DNA of 5,932 nt from Hyphomicrobiales bacterium (GCA_017304505.1 JAFKKQ010000297.1:1-5932); one strand, 5' to 3'. Shown: positions 1 through 5,932, counted from the first letter of the stretch. Made by a program: numbers and translations. The notes: a model not told the origin generated them from the sequence alone.

Positions 1-510
1 GTGCGCTTCATGATGCTCTATCGCAAGAACGAAGCCGCACTCGACTTCGATCTCGCCAAGGTGATCGAACAGTCGCGCGACAACCCGGTGTTCTACGTTC
101 AGTACGGCCATGCCCGCGGCCATTCGATCTTCCGCAATGCCGCCGAAGCGTTGCCCGATCTGCCGGCGGACGTGGCGGCGCGGGCGGCCTATCTGTCGCG
201 GGCGGCGCTGGATCGGCTCGACGATCCGGCGGAACTGATGCTGATGCGCAAGCTCGCGCTCTATCCGCGGCTGATCGAAGCCGCAGCGTTGGCTCATGAG
301 CCCCACCGCGTCGCATTTTACCTCTATGAGCTGGCGAGCGAGTTCCATGCTCAATGGACCCGCGGCAACGATGCGCCTCATTTACGCTTCATTATCCTCG
401 ATGATCCACAACTGACCGTGGCGCGACTCGCATTGGTCCAGGGCGTCGTCACCGTTCTCGCCTCGGGGTTGGCGTTGCTCGGGGTCGGGGCACCGGGGGA
501 AATGCGCTAG
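1..510 (+). CDS. argS: Arginyl-tRNA synthetase, C-terminal part (5' end outside window)
   Basis: Class I aminoacyl-tRNA synthetase that charges tRNA-Arg with arginine in the cytoplasm. Only the last 169 residues are present. They match the C-terminal helical DALR anticodon-binding domain: RFMMLYRKN at the left edge, the conserved stretch [17 protein letters not shown], then [12 protein letters not shown], the QWTRGND segment and the closing [20 protein letters not shown], ending in GEMR, which is typical of alphaproteobacterial ArgS. The GTG at base 1 is an internal valine codon, because the catalytic domain with its HIGH motif must lie upstream; the frame is open through the left edge. No frameshift or missing conserved block is seen. 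The next gene starts 75 nt downstream on the same strand, and I see no convincing terminator between them, so read-through into the SPOR gene is possible. Confidence 0.95.
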   Translation: MRFMMLYRKNEAALDFDLAKVIEQSRDNPVFYVQYGHARGHSIFRNAAEALPDLPADVAARAAYLSRAALDRLDDPAELMLMRKLALYPRLIEAAALAHEPHRVAFYLYELASEFHAQWTRGNDAPHLRFIILDDPQLTVARLALVQGVVTVLASGLALLGVGAPGEMR

Positions 511-585
511 CTCGGAGCCAGGGGCGGGAACCCATGCCGGAGGCGGTCAACGTGACGGCCTTGGCGTATCGGAGCCGGATGTGTA

Positions 586-2220
586 ATGGCCGACGACAAC
601 AACGCGCGTTACCGAACGCGCAATCCTTTCGCCCGCGAGCCATTGAGCAGCGGGTCAACATCCGCTGGCGCCAACGATCCATTGGCTGAACTGGCCCGGC
701 TGATCGGCAAGAACGATTTGTTCTCGGATTTGGGCCGCGATCGTCGCACGCCGGCCGAGCACGACAACAGCTTGCCGCACGAAAACAACTTGCCGCATGC
801 CGACGACGCGCCGCACTACGGCGCAGCTTATCGGCCGCGCCACGACGATCCTCCGATGGGGGATTGGCAACGCGACCCCGATCCCACACCGGACCGGTCA
901 TATTCGGATCCGTCATACCCGGACGACTTGCCGCCCTCGCGCGCGGAGTCCGCCGAGCCGGAGCCGATGTCGTTGCCGCCGCTGCCGCGCATGTTGCGGC
1001 CGGACCCGTCGTTTTCCGACAACGCCCGTCGGGATGAGCCCGCCTTGCCGCCGCACGACGAGCATCGGCTCGATCTGCCGCGCTTCGATCCGCTCGGCTA
1101 TTCCTCCAACCAGGATCGCCACGATCGCTATGCCGAAGCTGCGCCGCCGATCTATCCGCATGAGCAGGAAGACGACCTGCCGCCGGCCGACGACGATGCC
1201 TACTACAGCGATCATGAGCCTCCGCGCGGTCGGGAGCGGCGCAAGGGTATGCTCACCGTCGCAGCCGTTCTGGCGCTCGCGGTCGTGGGCACGGCCGGGG
1301 CGTTCGGCTATCGCAGTATCGTCCGCGGTGCGAGTTCCGCGTCTCCGCCTCCGGTGATCCGCGCAAGCGGCGAACCGAACAAGGTCGCGCCGCCGGCGCC
1401 ACCGACAACGACGGCGTCCGCGGATCAGGGCAAGTTCAGTTACGACCGCTTCGGCGACCGCGGCAAGAACGAGCAGGTGGTGGCGCGCGAGGAAAAGCCG
1501 GTCGATCCGCAAGAGTTGGCGCGAAGCACCGTGCCGCGAACAGTGTTCCCGGGAGTCCCCAATCCGTCGGCGCGGCCAGGCGCGACGACTGTTTGGCCCA
1601 ATCCGCCGGGCGTGGTCGGCGAGCCAAGGCGCGTCCGGACCGTGCCGATCCGGCCGGACCAGGCCGATATGGCGGCCAACACGCCGTCGGAAATGCCGCA
1701 GCCCGCGCCGGTGCGCGAGGCCAGTGTGGCGCCGTCCGGGCCGGCTGAATCGCCGCCGCTGCCTGTTGCAGCGCCGCGGCCTGCCGCTCCGCGCACCACG
1801 TCGCGAGCGGCGGCGCATTCCGCGCCGGCCCCTGCGGCCCGCAGCGTCGGAGCGCCGCTATCCTTGAGCCCGAATGCCGCGTCACAGCTTCCGCCCGCAA
1901 ATGCGACTCCGCGCGCCCAAGCCTCGCAAGCCCAGGCTCCGGAGCGGGTCGCTTCGCTGCCGCCGGCGGCCAGAGGAGGCTACTTGGTGCAGGTGTCATC
2001 CCAGCGCAGCGAAGCTGATGCGCAGGCGTCCTACCGCAGCATTCAGTCCCGCTATTCGAGCGTGCTGGGTGGACATCCGCATGTCATCCGCAAGGCGACC
2101 CTCGGCAGCAAGGGGACCTACTACCGCGCGATGGTCGGGCCGTTCGGCAGCCGCGAGGAGGCCGTGAGGCTTTGCGCCAGCCTGAAGCAGGCCGGTGGCG
2201 ATTGCGTTGTGCAACACTAG
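586..2220 (+). CDS. SPOR domain-containing bitopic membrane protein
   Basis: A 544-residue protein in three parts. Residues 1-220 are acidic, proline- and histidine-rich, low-complexity and probably cytoplasmic; near the start they carry the motif DPLAELARLIGKNDLF (residues 31-46). One hydrophobic segment at about residues 222-243 (MLTVAAVLALAVVGTAGAFGY) follows a basic RERRKG and predicts an N-in, type II topology. Residues of about 244-463 form a long Pro/Ala-rich linker, presumably crossing the periplasm. Residues of about 464-544 are a SPOR domain (GGYLVQVSSQRS, then YYRAMVGPFGSREEA, ending at DCVVQH). SPOR domains in characterised proteins such as FtsN bind peptidoglycan glycan strands lacking stem peptides at division sites; the same role here is inference. 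ATG 586 is the first ATG after an in-frame TGA at 553-555, with a GGAG at 571-574 about 11 nt upstream. The middle regions are too low in complexity for homology. It may be an FtsN-like division protein or merely a wall-anchored protein. Confidence 0.88.
   Translation: MADDNNARYRTRNPFAREPLSSGSTSAGANDPLAELARLIGKNDLFSDLGRDRRTPAEHDNSLPHENNLPHADDAPHYGAAYRPRHDDPPMGDWQRDPDPTPDRSYSDPSYPDDLPPSRAESAEPEPMSLPPLPRMLRPDPSFSDNARRDEPALPPHDEHRLDLPRFDPLGYSSNQDRHDRYAEAAPPIYPHEQEDDLPPADDDAYYSDHEPPRGRERRKGMLTVAAVLALAVVGTAGAFGYRSIVRGASSASPPPVIRASGEPNKVAPPAPPTTTASADQGKFSYDRFGDRGKNEQVVAREEKPVDPQELARSTVPRTVFPGVPNPSARPGATTVWPNPPGVVGEPRRVRTVPIRPDQADMAANTPSEMPQPAPVREASVAPSGPAESPPLPVAAPRPAAPRTTSRAAAHSAPAPAARSVGAPLSLSPNAASQLPPANATPRAQASQAQAPERVASLPPAARGGYLVQVSSQRSEADAQASYRSIQSRYSSVLGGHPHVIRKATLGSKGTYYRAMVGPFGSREEAVRLCASLKQAGGDCVVQH
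763..816 (+). repeat. Three degenerate 18-nt tandem repeats inside the SPOR gene
   Basis: Three consecutive six-codon units encode DNSLPH, ENNLPH and ADDAPH (residues 60-77) in the predicted cytoplasmic part of the SPOR protein. The period is 18 nt, so the frame is kept. The units share two polar or acidic residues and a closing Pro-His. This looks like local duplication and drift in a disordered region; no function can be assigned. Confidence 0.6.
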
Positions 2221-2223
2221 GCG

Positions 2224-2247
2224 GGAGCGGGGTGTTTTCCTTGCTCC
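2224..2247 (+). other. Stem-loop between the SPOR gene and nagZ
   Basis: Bases 2224-2232 pair with 2239-2247 to give a 9-bp stem including two G-U pairs, with a six-base loop (TGTTTT). It begins 4 nt after the SPOR stop codon. The bases after the stem are GGGCACC, not a T run, so it does not look like a classical intrinsic terminator. It could be an RNA processing or stability element, or part of the nagZ leader. The pairing is read directly from the sequence; a role is inference. Confidence 0.4.
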
Positions 2248-2275
2248 GGGCACCGGCAGCGGCTAATCCGCGCCA

Positions 2276-3295
2276 ATGGCGCAGCGCGCATTTATTACGG
2301 GGCTTTCCGGCCTGACCTTGACGGCGGATGAGCGCGTGTTTTTGCGCGAAAGCCGTCCGTGGGGCCTGATCCTGTTCAAGAGGAACGTGCAGGACCAAGC
2401 ACAAGTGTCTGCACTTGTTTCTGAAGTTTTACATGAAGTGGGTGGCGAGGCCCCCGTCCTGGTGGATCAGGAGGGTGGCCGGGTGCAGCGGCTGGGCCCG
2501 CCGCATTGGCCGGCTTACCCGCCCGGTGGGGCTTACGGCCGGCTCTATGACCGGGATCCGCAGGCCGGGCTTGCCGCCGCCCGTCTTGGTGCGCGGCTGA
2601 TCGCGGCGGACCTGCTGCCGCTCGGCATCAATGTCGATTGCCTGCCGCTGGCGGATGTTCCGGTCAGCGGCGCCGACGCGGTGATCGGCGACCGTGCCTA
2701 TGGTGAGACGCCGGAGAAGGTTGCCGCCATCGCGGCGGCCGTTGCCGAGGGGCTGGCCGACGGCGGCGTGCTGCCGGTGCTCAAGCATATCCCGGGTCAC
2801 GGCCGCGCCACGGCCGACAGCCATGAGAGACTGCCGACGGTGAACGCCGACCGCGCCACGCTCGACGCCACCGACTTCGCCGCATTCCGTCCCCTGAAAA
2901 AATTGCCGTTGGGAATGACCGCCCATGTGGTTTTCACCGCCATCGACCCTGTGCTACCCGCCACCACTTCGGCGACAATGATCCACGAAGTGATTCGCGG
3001 CTTCATCGGCTTCGGCGGGCTATTGATGAGCGACGACGTGTCCATGGGAGCGCTGTCCGGTTCGATCGCGGAGCGCACGCGCGCCTCGATCGCGGCGGGT
3101 TGCGATGTCGTGCTCCATTGCAACGGCAAGCTCGACGAGATGCGCGCGGTTGCCTCGGAGGCGCCGGAATTGTCGGGTGAGGCCGCGTGCCGCGCCACGG
3201 CTGCGCTTTCGGCGCGGAAACCGGCGTCGGCGATCGACCTCGACGCGGCGCGCCGTGAGTTTGCCGCGATGATGGCGCCAGGGATGGTGTCATGA
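2276..3295 (+). CDS. nagZ: Beta-N-acetylglucosaminidase of peptidoglycan recycling (GH3 family)
   Basis: Cytoplasmic glycoside hydrolase family 3 enzyme that removes N-acetylglucosamine from GlcNAc-1,6-anhydroMurNAc and its peptides during wall recycling. In bacteria with inducible AmpC its product also signals beta-lactamase induction. Visible motifs: RPWGLILFKRN near the start, DQEGGRVQRL (residues 64-73), KHIPGHG (170-176) followed by ADSH with the family's catalytic His (H183), and MSDDVSMGAL (251-260) containing the nucleophile Asp, D253 by analogy with GH3 enzymes. The 339 residues are close to E. coli NagZ (about 341), and all key residues are present. The start is constrained: an in-frame TAA lies at 2264-2266, only four codons before ATG 2276, and the following RAFITGLSG is typical of the family N-terminus. 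No clear Shine-Dalgarno precedes it. The stop overlaps the scpA start by four bases. Confidence 0.95.
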   Translation: MAQRAFITGLSGLTLTADERVFLRESRPWGLILFKRNVQDQAQVSALVSEVLHEVGGEAPVLVDQEGGRVQRLGPPHWPAYPPGGAYGRLYDRDPQAGLAAARLGARLIAADLLPLGINVDCLPLADVPVSGADAVIGDRAYGETPEKVAAIAAAVAEGLADGGVLPVLKHIPGHGRATADSHERLPTVNADRATLDATDFAAFRPLKKLPLGMTAHVVFTAIDPVLPATTSATMIHEVIRGFIGFGGLLMSDDVSMGALSGSIAERTRASIAAGCDVVLHCNGKLDEMRAVASEAPELSGEAACRATAALSARKPASAIDLDAARREFAAMMAPGMVS

Positions 3296-4122
3296 GCGAG
3301 ATCGACGTGATCGAAGCCGAAGTGGCCGAGCGCGGCGCCGACGAGCCGGCGCTGGTCGTCGACGTCGAGGGCTTCGAAGGGCCGCTCGATCTGCTGCTCA
3401 CGCTGGCGCGCCAGCAGAAGGTCGATCTGGCGAAAATTTCGGTGCTGGCGCTGGCGGAGCAGTATCTCGCCTTCGTCGAGGCCGCGCGGAAGCTGCGGCT
3501 CGAGCTTGCCGCCGACTATCTCGTCATGGCGGCGTGGCTCGCCTATTTGAAATCGCGCCTGCTGTTGCCGGAGCCCGCGACGCCCGATGGGCCGAGCGCC
3601 GAGGACATGGCCAATGCGCTGGCCTGGCGGCTCAAGCGCCTCGAAGCGTTCCGCGGCCTGGCGAACCAGCTCATGGAGCGGCCGCAGTTGCAGCGCGACG
3701 TGTTCCAGCGCGGCGACCCGGAGCCGATTGCCGACATCAAGCGGCCGCAATGGACCGCCACGCTCTACGATCTGCTTTCGGCCTATGCCAAGCAGCGCCA
3801 GCAGAGTTCGTTCAATCACGTCCAGTTCAAGAAGCGCAATGTCTGGGCGCTCCAGGAAGCACGCGAAATCCTGGAGCGGATGATCGGGCAGGCGGGCGAT
3901 TGGTCCCGCCTCGATCAGTTCCTGGTGGAATACCTGGTCGAGCCTTCGATGCGCGCGACGGTGTTCGCATCGAGCCTCGCGGCGACGCTCGAACTGGTGC
4001 GCGAAGGTCATCTCGAAGTGCATCAGCAGTCGGCGTTTGCGCCGATCTATCTGCGTAAACGGGATATGGCCGGACTGGCGGCGATCGAGTCCGGCGCGGG
4101 CACGCCCCGCGCGACGGAATAA
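3292..4122 (+). CDS. scpA: Segregation and condensation protein A (kleisin)
   Basis: ScpA is the kleisin that bridges the SMC head domains and recruits ScpB to form the bacterial condensin-like complex used in chromosome segregation. Its 276 residues show the family signature FEGPLDLLLTLARQQKVDL at residues 28-46, followed by ISVLALAEQYL and the helical stretch LELAADYLVMAAWLAYLKSRLLLP of the N-terminal SMC-binding domain. A central linker (about 100-180) leads to a C-terminal winged-helix region containing TVFASSLAATLELVREG from about residue 223 and ending in FAPIYLRKR. The extra 20 or so N-terminal residues before the signature are acidic. Its ATG lies in the ATGA overlap with the nagZ stop, so translation is likely coupled to nagZ. 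scpB follows after 21 nt, the usual partner arrangement. No truncation or frameshift is seen. Confidence 0.95.
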   Translation: MSEIDVIEAEVAERGADEPALVVDVEGFEGPLDLLLTLARQQKVDLAKISVLALAEQYLAFVEAARKLRLELAADYLVMAAWLAYLKSRLLLPEPATPDGPSAEDMANALAWRLKRLEAFRGLANQLMERPQLQRDVFQRGDPEPIADIKRPQWTATLYDLLSAYAKQRQQSSFNHVQFKKRNVWALQEAREILERMIGQAGDWSRLDQFLVEYLVEPSMRATVFASSLAATLELVREGHLEVHQQSAFAPIYLRKRDMAGLAAIESGAGTPRATE

Positions 4123-4143
4123 CGGGCAAGGAGACCTGGAGGC

Positions 4144-4905
4144 ATGGCGGCTTTGGCGGAGCGACGCATCATCCCCATCGATGAACTGCAGGCCAAGACC
4201 AAGGAGCAATCCGAGGTCGAGGCGCAGGCGCAGTCCGAGTCCCAAGCGCAGTCCGAGCCGCGCCCCGAGCATCTGCGGCTGCTGGAAGCGCTGCTGTTCG
4301 CGGCGGCGGCCCCGCTCGATGAGAAGACGCTGGGCGCGCGCTTGCCTGAGGACGTCGACCTCAAGGCGAGCCTCGCCGCGCTGCAGGCCGAATACGCGCC
4401 GCGTGGCGTCAACCTCGTGCGTATCAACAACAAGTGGACGTTCCGCACCGCGTCCGACCTGTCTTGGCTCCTGACCAAGGAGGCCGTGGTCCCCAAGAAG
4501 CTGTCGCGCGCCGCGATCGAGACGCTGGCCGTGATCGCCTACCACCAGCCGGTGACCCGCGCCGAGGTCGAGGACATCCGCGGCGTGGTCATGTCGAAAG
4601 GCACCATCGACGTGCTGATGGAGACCGGCTGGATCCGCCCGCGCGGCCGCCGCAAGGTTCCGGGCCGGCCGATCACCTACGGCACCAGCGAGGACTTCCT
4701 GTCGCATTTCGGGCTCGAGGCGCTGGGCGATCTGCCGGGCCTCGAGGAACTGAAAGGCTCTGGCCTGCTCGACAGCCGCCTGCCGCCGGGCTTCTCGGTG
4801 CCGATGCCGTCCGACGATCCGGCGCTGCGCGACGACGAAGACCCGCTGGAGCCGGGCGACCTCGACCTTGGTCTCGCGCCGCCGCCGGAGCGTGTGGAGG
4901 AGTAG
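4144..4905 (+). CDS. scpB: Segregation and condensation protein B
   Basis: ScpB forms dimers that bind the ScpA linker in the SMC-ScpAB chromosome segregation complex. The 253-residue protein has a first winged-helix domain from about residue 41 (LRLLEALLFAAAAPLDEKTL) through RGVNLVRINNKWTFRT, and a second from about residue 118 with LSRAAIETLAVIAYHQPVTR (120-139), then EVEDIRGV and the hallmark GRPITYGTSEDFLSHFGL beginning at residue 174. The C-terminal tail after about residue 218 is acidic and proline-rich. The N-terminus holds a Gln/Ser/Glu-rich low-complexity stretch at residues 21-39 not expected of the core fold. ATG 4144 has AAGGAG at 4128-4133, 10 nt upstream, supporting this start; a second GGAGG (4138-4142) lies too close to be used well. 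It is 21 nt downstream of scpA and surely in the same transcript. Confidence 0.95.
   Translation: MAALAERRIIPIDELQAKTKEQSEVEAQAQSESQAQSEPRPEHLRLLEALLFAAAAPLDEKTLGARLPEDVDLKASLAALQAEYAPRGVNLVRINNKWTFRTASDLSWLLTKEAVVPKKLSRAAIETLAVIAYHQPVTRAEVEDIRGVVMSKGTIDVLMETGWIRPRGRRKVPGRPITYGTSEDFLSHFGLEALGDLPGLEELKGSGLLDSRLPPGFSVPMPSDDPALRDDEDPLEPGDLDLGLAPPPERVEE
4225..4260 (+). repeat. Two 18-nt tandem repeats in the scpB N-terminus
   Basis: Bases 4225-4242 and 4243-4260 match at 15 of 18 positions and encode QAQSES and QAQSEP (residues 28-39). A more diverged EQSEVEA precedes them. The period is a whole number of codons, so slippage would lengthen or shorten the linker without breaking the frame. It lies before the first winged-helix domain, where length is likely to be tolerated. 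Confidence 0.65.
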
Positions 4906-4948
4906 GCCGCCGGATCATTCCGGGCCTGGCGCTTCGCGCAATTTTGGC

Positions 4949-4972
4949 AGGACGCGGAAAATTCTGCGTCTT
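4949..4972 (+). terminator. Possible intrinsic terminator after scpB
   Basis: Bases 4949-4958 pair with 4963-4972 in a 10-bp stem (two G-U pairs) around a four-base AAAT loop, starting 43 nt after the scpB stop. The 3' arm ends in CTT and is followed by TC, so the U tract is short and partly within the stem. This would be a weak terminator, or only a partial block separating the nagZ-scpA-scpB transcript from tatA. A smaller GCGC-TTC-GCGC hairpin followed by AATTTT sits just upstream at 4929-4945. Confidence 0.4.
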
Positions 4973-5070
4973 TCATAACGGCTTGCCCGTCTTAGCCATG
5001 ACGCGCAAGGCCGCATCTGGGGCAGTTGGTCGTTCTTGTTTTTGGCGCCCCGTACGCCTAGTTTCGAGGA

Positions 5071-5100
5071 CGACCGAGGGGGGCGGCGTTCCGCCGGTCG
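5071..5100 (+). promoter_or_regulatory. Bulged stem-loop next to the tatA ribosome binding site
   Basis: CGACCG (5071-5076) pairs perfectly with CGGTCG (5095-5100), and inside it GCGG (5083-5086) pairs with CCGC (5091-5094) around a CGTT loop. A six-base purine bulge, AGGGGG, lies on the 5' side at 5077-5082. The structure ends four bases before the tatA Shine-Dalgarno, so it could affect ribosome access or mRNA stability. It could equally be a chance product of G+C-rich sequence. I see no confident sigma-70-type promoter in the gap; a weak TTGTTT (5036) with CTAGTT (5058) is the nearest match. Confidence 0.35.
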
Positions 5101-5104
5101 GTGC

Positions 5105-5110
5105 GGAGGG
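5105..5110 (+). promoter_or_regulatory. Shine-Dalgarno deciding the tatA start
   Basis: GGAGGG lies 6 nt before ATG 5117. It selects that codon over a TTG at 5036 in the same frame, whose extra 27 residues do not resemble any TatA N-terminus, and over a second ATG at 5126. Confidence 0.75.
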
Positions 5111-5116
5111 CGTTTT

Positions 5117-5362
5117 ATGGGTTCCATGAGTATTTGGCACTGGATCGTGGTGATCGCCGTGGTCCTGCTGCTGTTCGGCCGAGGCAAGATTTCCGACCTG
5201 ATGGGCGACGTCGCTCAGGGCATCAAAGCCTTCAAGAAGGGCATGTCCGACGACGACACCGCCAAGGCGGATGCGCCGGCCGATCCGAAGACCATCAGCG
5301 AGTCGAAGCCCGCCGATCCGCTCAAGCAGCACGCCCAGACCGAGCGCAAGTTCGAGGCTTGA
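5117..5362 (+). CDS. tatA: Sec-independent protein translocase subunit TatA
   Basis: TatA is the small inner-membrane protein that oligomerises to form the passage for folded, twin-arginine-signal proteins. The 81-residue protein starts MGSMSIWHW and has one membrane helix at about residues 5-20 ending in the conserved FG pair (F20-G21). An amphipathic helix with [19 protein letters not shown] (residues 21-39) and the KKG that closes it follow. The remaining tail (about 43-81) is charged and probably disordered, as in the family. The polar residue in the N-terminal part of the membrane helix, Gln in E. coli, appears to be H8 here. It reads GRGK after the FG, whereas TatB has GPKELP in the same place, so the two paralogues are told apart clearly. 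tatB follows 116 nt downstream, as in typical tatABC operons. Confidence 0.94.
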   Translation: MGSMSIWHWIVVIAVVLLLFGRGKISDLMGDVAQGIKAFKKGMSDDDTAKADAPADPKTISESKPADPLKQHAQTERKFEA

Positions 5363-5377
5363 CCGGCGGGGTGCGGC

Positions 5378-5396
5378 GGCGTCCGCGGCGGACGTT
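5378..5396 (+). other. Stem-loop between tatA and tatB
   Basis: CGTCCG (5380-5385) and CGGACG (5389-5394) pair perfectly around a three-base CGG loop, extendable by two G-U pairs to 5378-5396, followed by TCAGG. It starts 16 nt after the tatA stop. The T run is too short for a strong terminator. A hairpin here could protect the upstream tatA message or attenuate tatB, which would fit the need for more TatA than TatB; that is inference. Confidence 0.4.
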
Positions 5397-5448
5397 TCAG
5401 GGCGTCGGCGTCTGCTTGCGCCCTCGTTGCGCCCTTGGAGTTTCTGAC

Positions 5449-5475
5449 ATGGATGCCGCGCAGCCGGGAATGTGA
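5449..5475 (+). other. Eight-codon mini-ORF just upstream of tatB
   Basis: ATG 5449 opens a reading frame for MDAAQPGM that ends at TGA 5473-5475. A GGAG at 5437-5440 stands 8 nt before the ATG, a better ribosome site than that of tatB itself. The mini-ORF is in frame with tatB and its stop lies one codon before the tatB ATG, so terminating ribosomes could reinitiate on tatB. It could be a translational leader or chance; such short frames are common. Confidence 0.3.
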
Positions 5476-5478
5476 GTC

Positions 5479-5932
5479 ATGTTCGACATCGGCTGGAGCG
5501 AGCTTGTCGTCGTCGGCATCGTCGCGCTGATCGCCATCGGCCCGAAGGAACTGCCCGCCGTGCTGCGCACGGTCGGCCAGTACATGGGCAAGGTGCGCCG
5601 CATGGCGGCCGAGTTCCAGGGCCAGTTCCAGGAAGCCATGCGCGAAGCCGAAATGGCCGACCTGAAGAAGCAGGTCGACGAAATGACGGACGCCGCCAAA
5701 GGGCTCACCGATTTCGATCCGCTGGAATCGGTGAAGAAGGAAATTGACGGTGTCGCCTCCAGCGTGTCCGGCACGGACGGCACGTCGACGCCCGACACGG
5801 CAAGCGCACCGGCCGCGGAGAGCCCTTCACACGAGGATGTGGCTGCGCTGCCGGCTGTGGAAGCGCCGGTTTCGCTGGACCCCGCCGCGGCGCCGCCTGA
5901 ACCGTCGCGTGCCGCCGACTCCGCCGCGAGCG
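5479..5932 (+). CDS. tatB: Sec-independent protein translocase subunit TatB (3' end outside window)
   Basis: TatB forms, with TatC, the receptor that binds twin-arginine signal peptides in the inner membrane. The first 151 residues are present and the frame is open through the right edge. The N-terminus [26 protein letters not shown] is classical TatB: the conserved membrane-embedded Glu at E8, a helix of about residues 5-20, the G21-P22 hinge and then [19 protein letters not shown] of the amphipathic helix. A charged helical region (about 45-75: [20 protein letters not shown] onward) precedes an Ala/Pro/Ser-rich tail from about residue 95, variable in the family. The in-frame TGA at 5473-5475 fixes the start at ATG 5479; a modest GGGAA at 5466-5470 may be its Shine-Dalgarno. 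tatC is expected next but is not in view. Confidence 0.94.
   Translation, partial: MFDIGWSELVVVGIVALIAIGPKELPAVLRTVGQYMGKVRRMAAEFQGQFQEAMREAEMADLKKQVDEMTDAAKGLTDFDPLESVKKEIDGVASSVSGTDGTSTPDTASAPAAESPSHEDVAALPAVEAPVSLDPAAAPPEPSRAADSAAS

Noticed and set aside
534..689. 51-codon frame starting at ATG 534 and overlapping the SPOR gene
   Set aside because: No good ribosome site, an arginine-rich product and most of its length out of frame inside a real gene.
913..1818. 301-codon open frame on the - strand opposite the SPOR gene
   Set aside because: Extremely Arg-rich translation with no domain; a shadow of the Pro/Ala-rich coding strand.
1681..1970. Repetitive GCC/CCG-rich stretch considered as a DNA repeat
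   Set aside because: No regular period is visible; it is the Pro/Ala codon composition of the periplasmic linker.
2797..4707. 636-codon open frame on the - strand across nagZ, scpA and scpB
   Set aside because: It lies antisense to three clearly recognisable genes. Its Arg- and Leu-rich, repetitive translation resembles no family I know, and long antisense frames are expected in G+C-rich coding DNA.
5036..5116. Upstream extension of tatA from TTG 5036
   Set aside because: The added residues are unlike TatA, while ATG 5117 has a strong GGAGGG 6 nt upstream and begins at the family N-terminus.
4998..5129. 43-codon frame from ATG 4998 in the scpB-tatA gap
   Set aside because: No Shine-Dalgarno, it overlaps the tatA start and its product is unlike any known small protein.
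1..5932. Possible defence, toxin-antitoxin or mobile system
   Set aside because: Every sizeable frame that looks real belongs to a conserved housekeeping family; no integrase, transposase, terminal repeats or compositional break was seen.

Overview
The window reads as a housekeeping segment from an alphaproteobacterium. High G+C, the protein sequences and the gene order argS - SPOR protein - nagZ - scpA - scpB - tatA - tatB point to the Rhizobiales, most likely the Bradyrhizobium/Rhodopseudomonas/Nitrobacter group. That placement is by recall of family sequences and synteny, not by a search. All genes lie on the + strand. No mobile element, tRNA, rRNA, CRISPR array or sign of horizontal transfer was seen.

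Layout: the left edge (1-510) is the 3' end of arginyl-tRNA synthetase. After a 75-nt gap comes a 544-residue bitopic membrane protein with a C-terminal SPOR domain (586-2220), then a 55-nt gap holding a 9-bp stem-loop. nagZ (2276-3295), scpA (3292-4122) and scpB (4144-4905) follow as a tight unit: nagZ and scpA overlap by an ATGA, and scpA and scpB are 21 nt apart. A 211-nt gap holds a terminator-like hairpin and a bulged hairpin next to the Shine-Dalgarno of tatA. tatA (5117-5362) and tatB (5479 to the right edge, incomplete) begin the Tat export operon; tatC would be expected just outside.

How the genes work together: the SPOR protein probably binds septal peptidoglycan, NagZ recycles peptidoglycan fragments in the cytoplasm, ScpA and ScpB are the kleisin and winged-helix partners of SMC in chromosome segregation, and TatA/TatB export folded proteins. 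In other bacteria Tat substrates include cell-wall amidases. The shared theme is growth and division, but a functional link between the genes is inference from their order.

I did not find an undescribed system. The points most worth a second look are the architecture and N-terminal motif of the SPOR protein, the apparently Shine-Dalgarno-less nagZ start behind a stem-loop, and the hairpin plus eight-codon in-frame mini-ORF just ahead of tatB.
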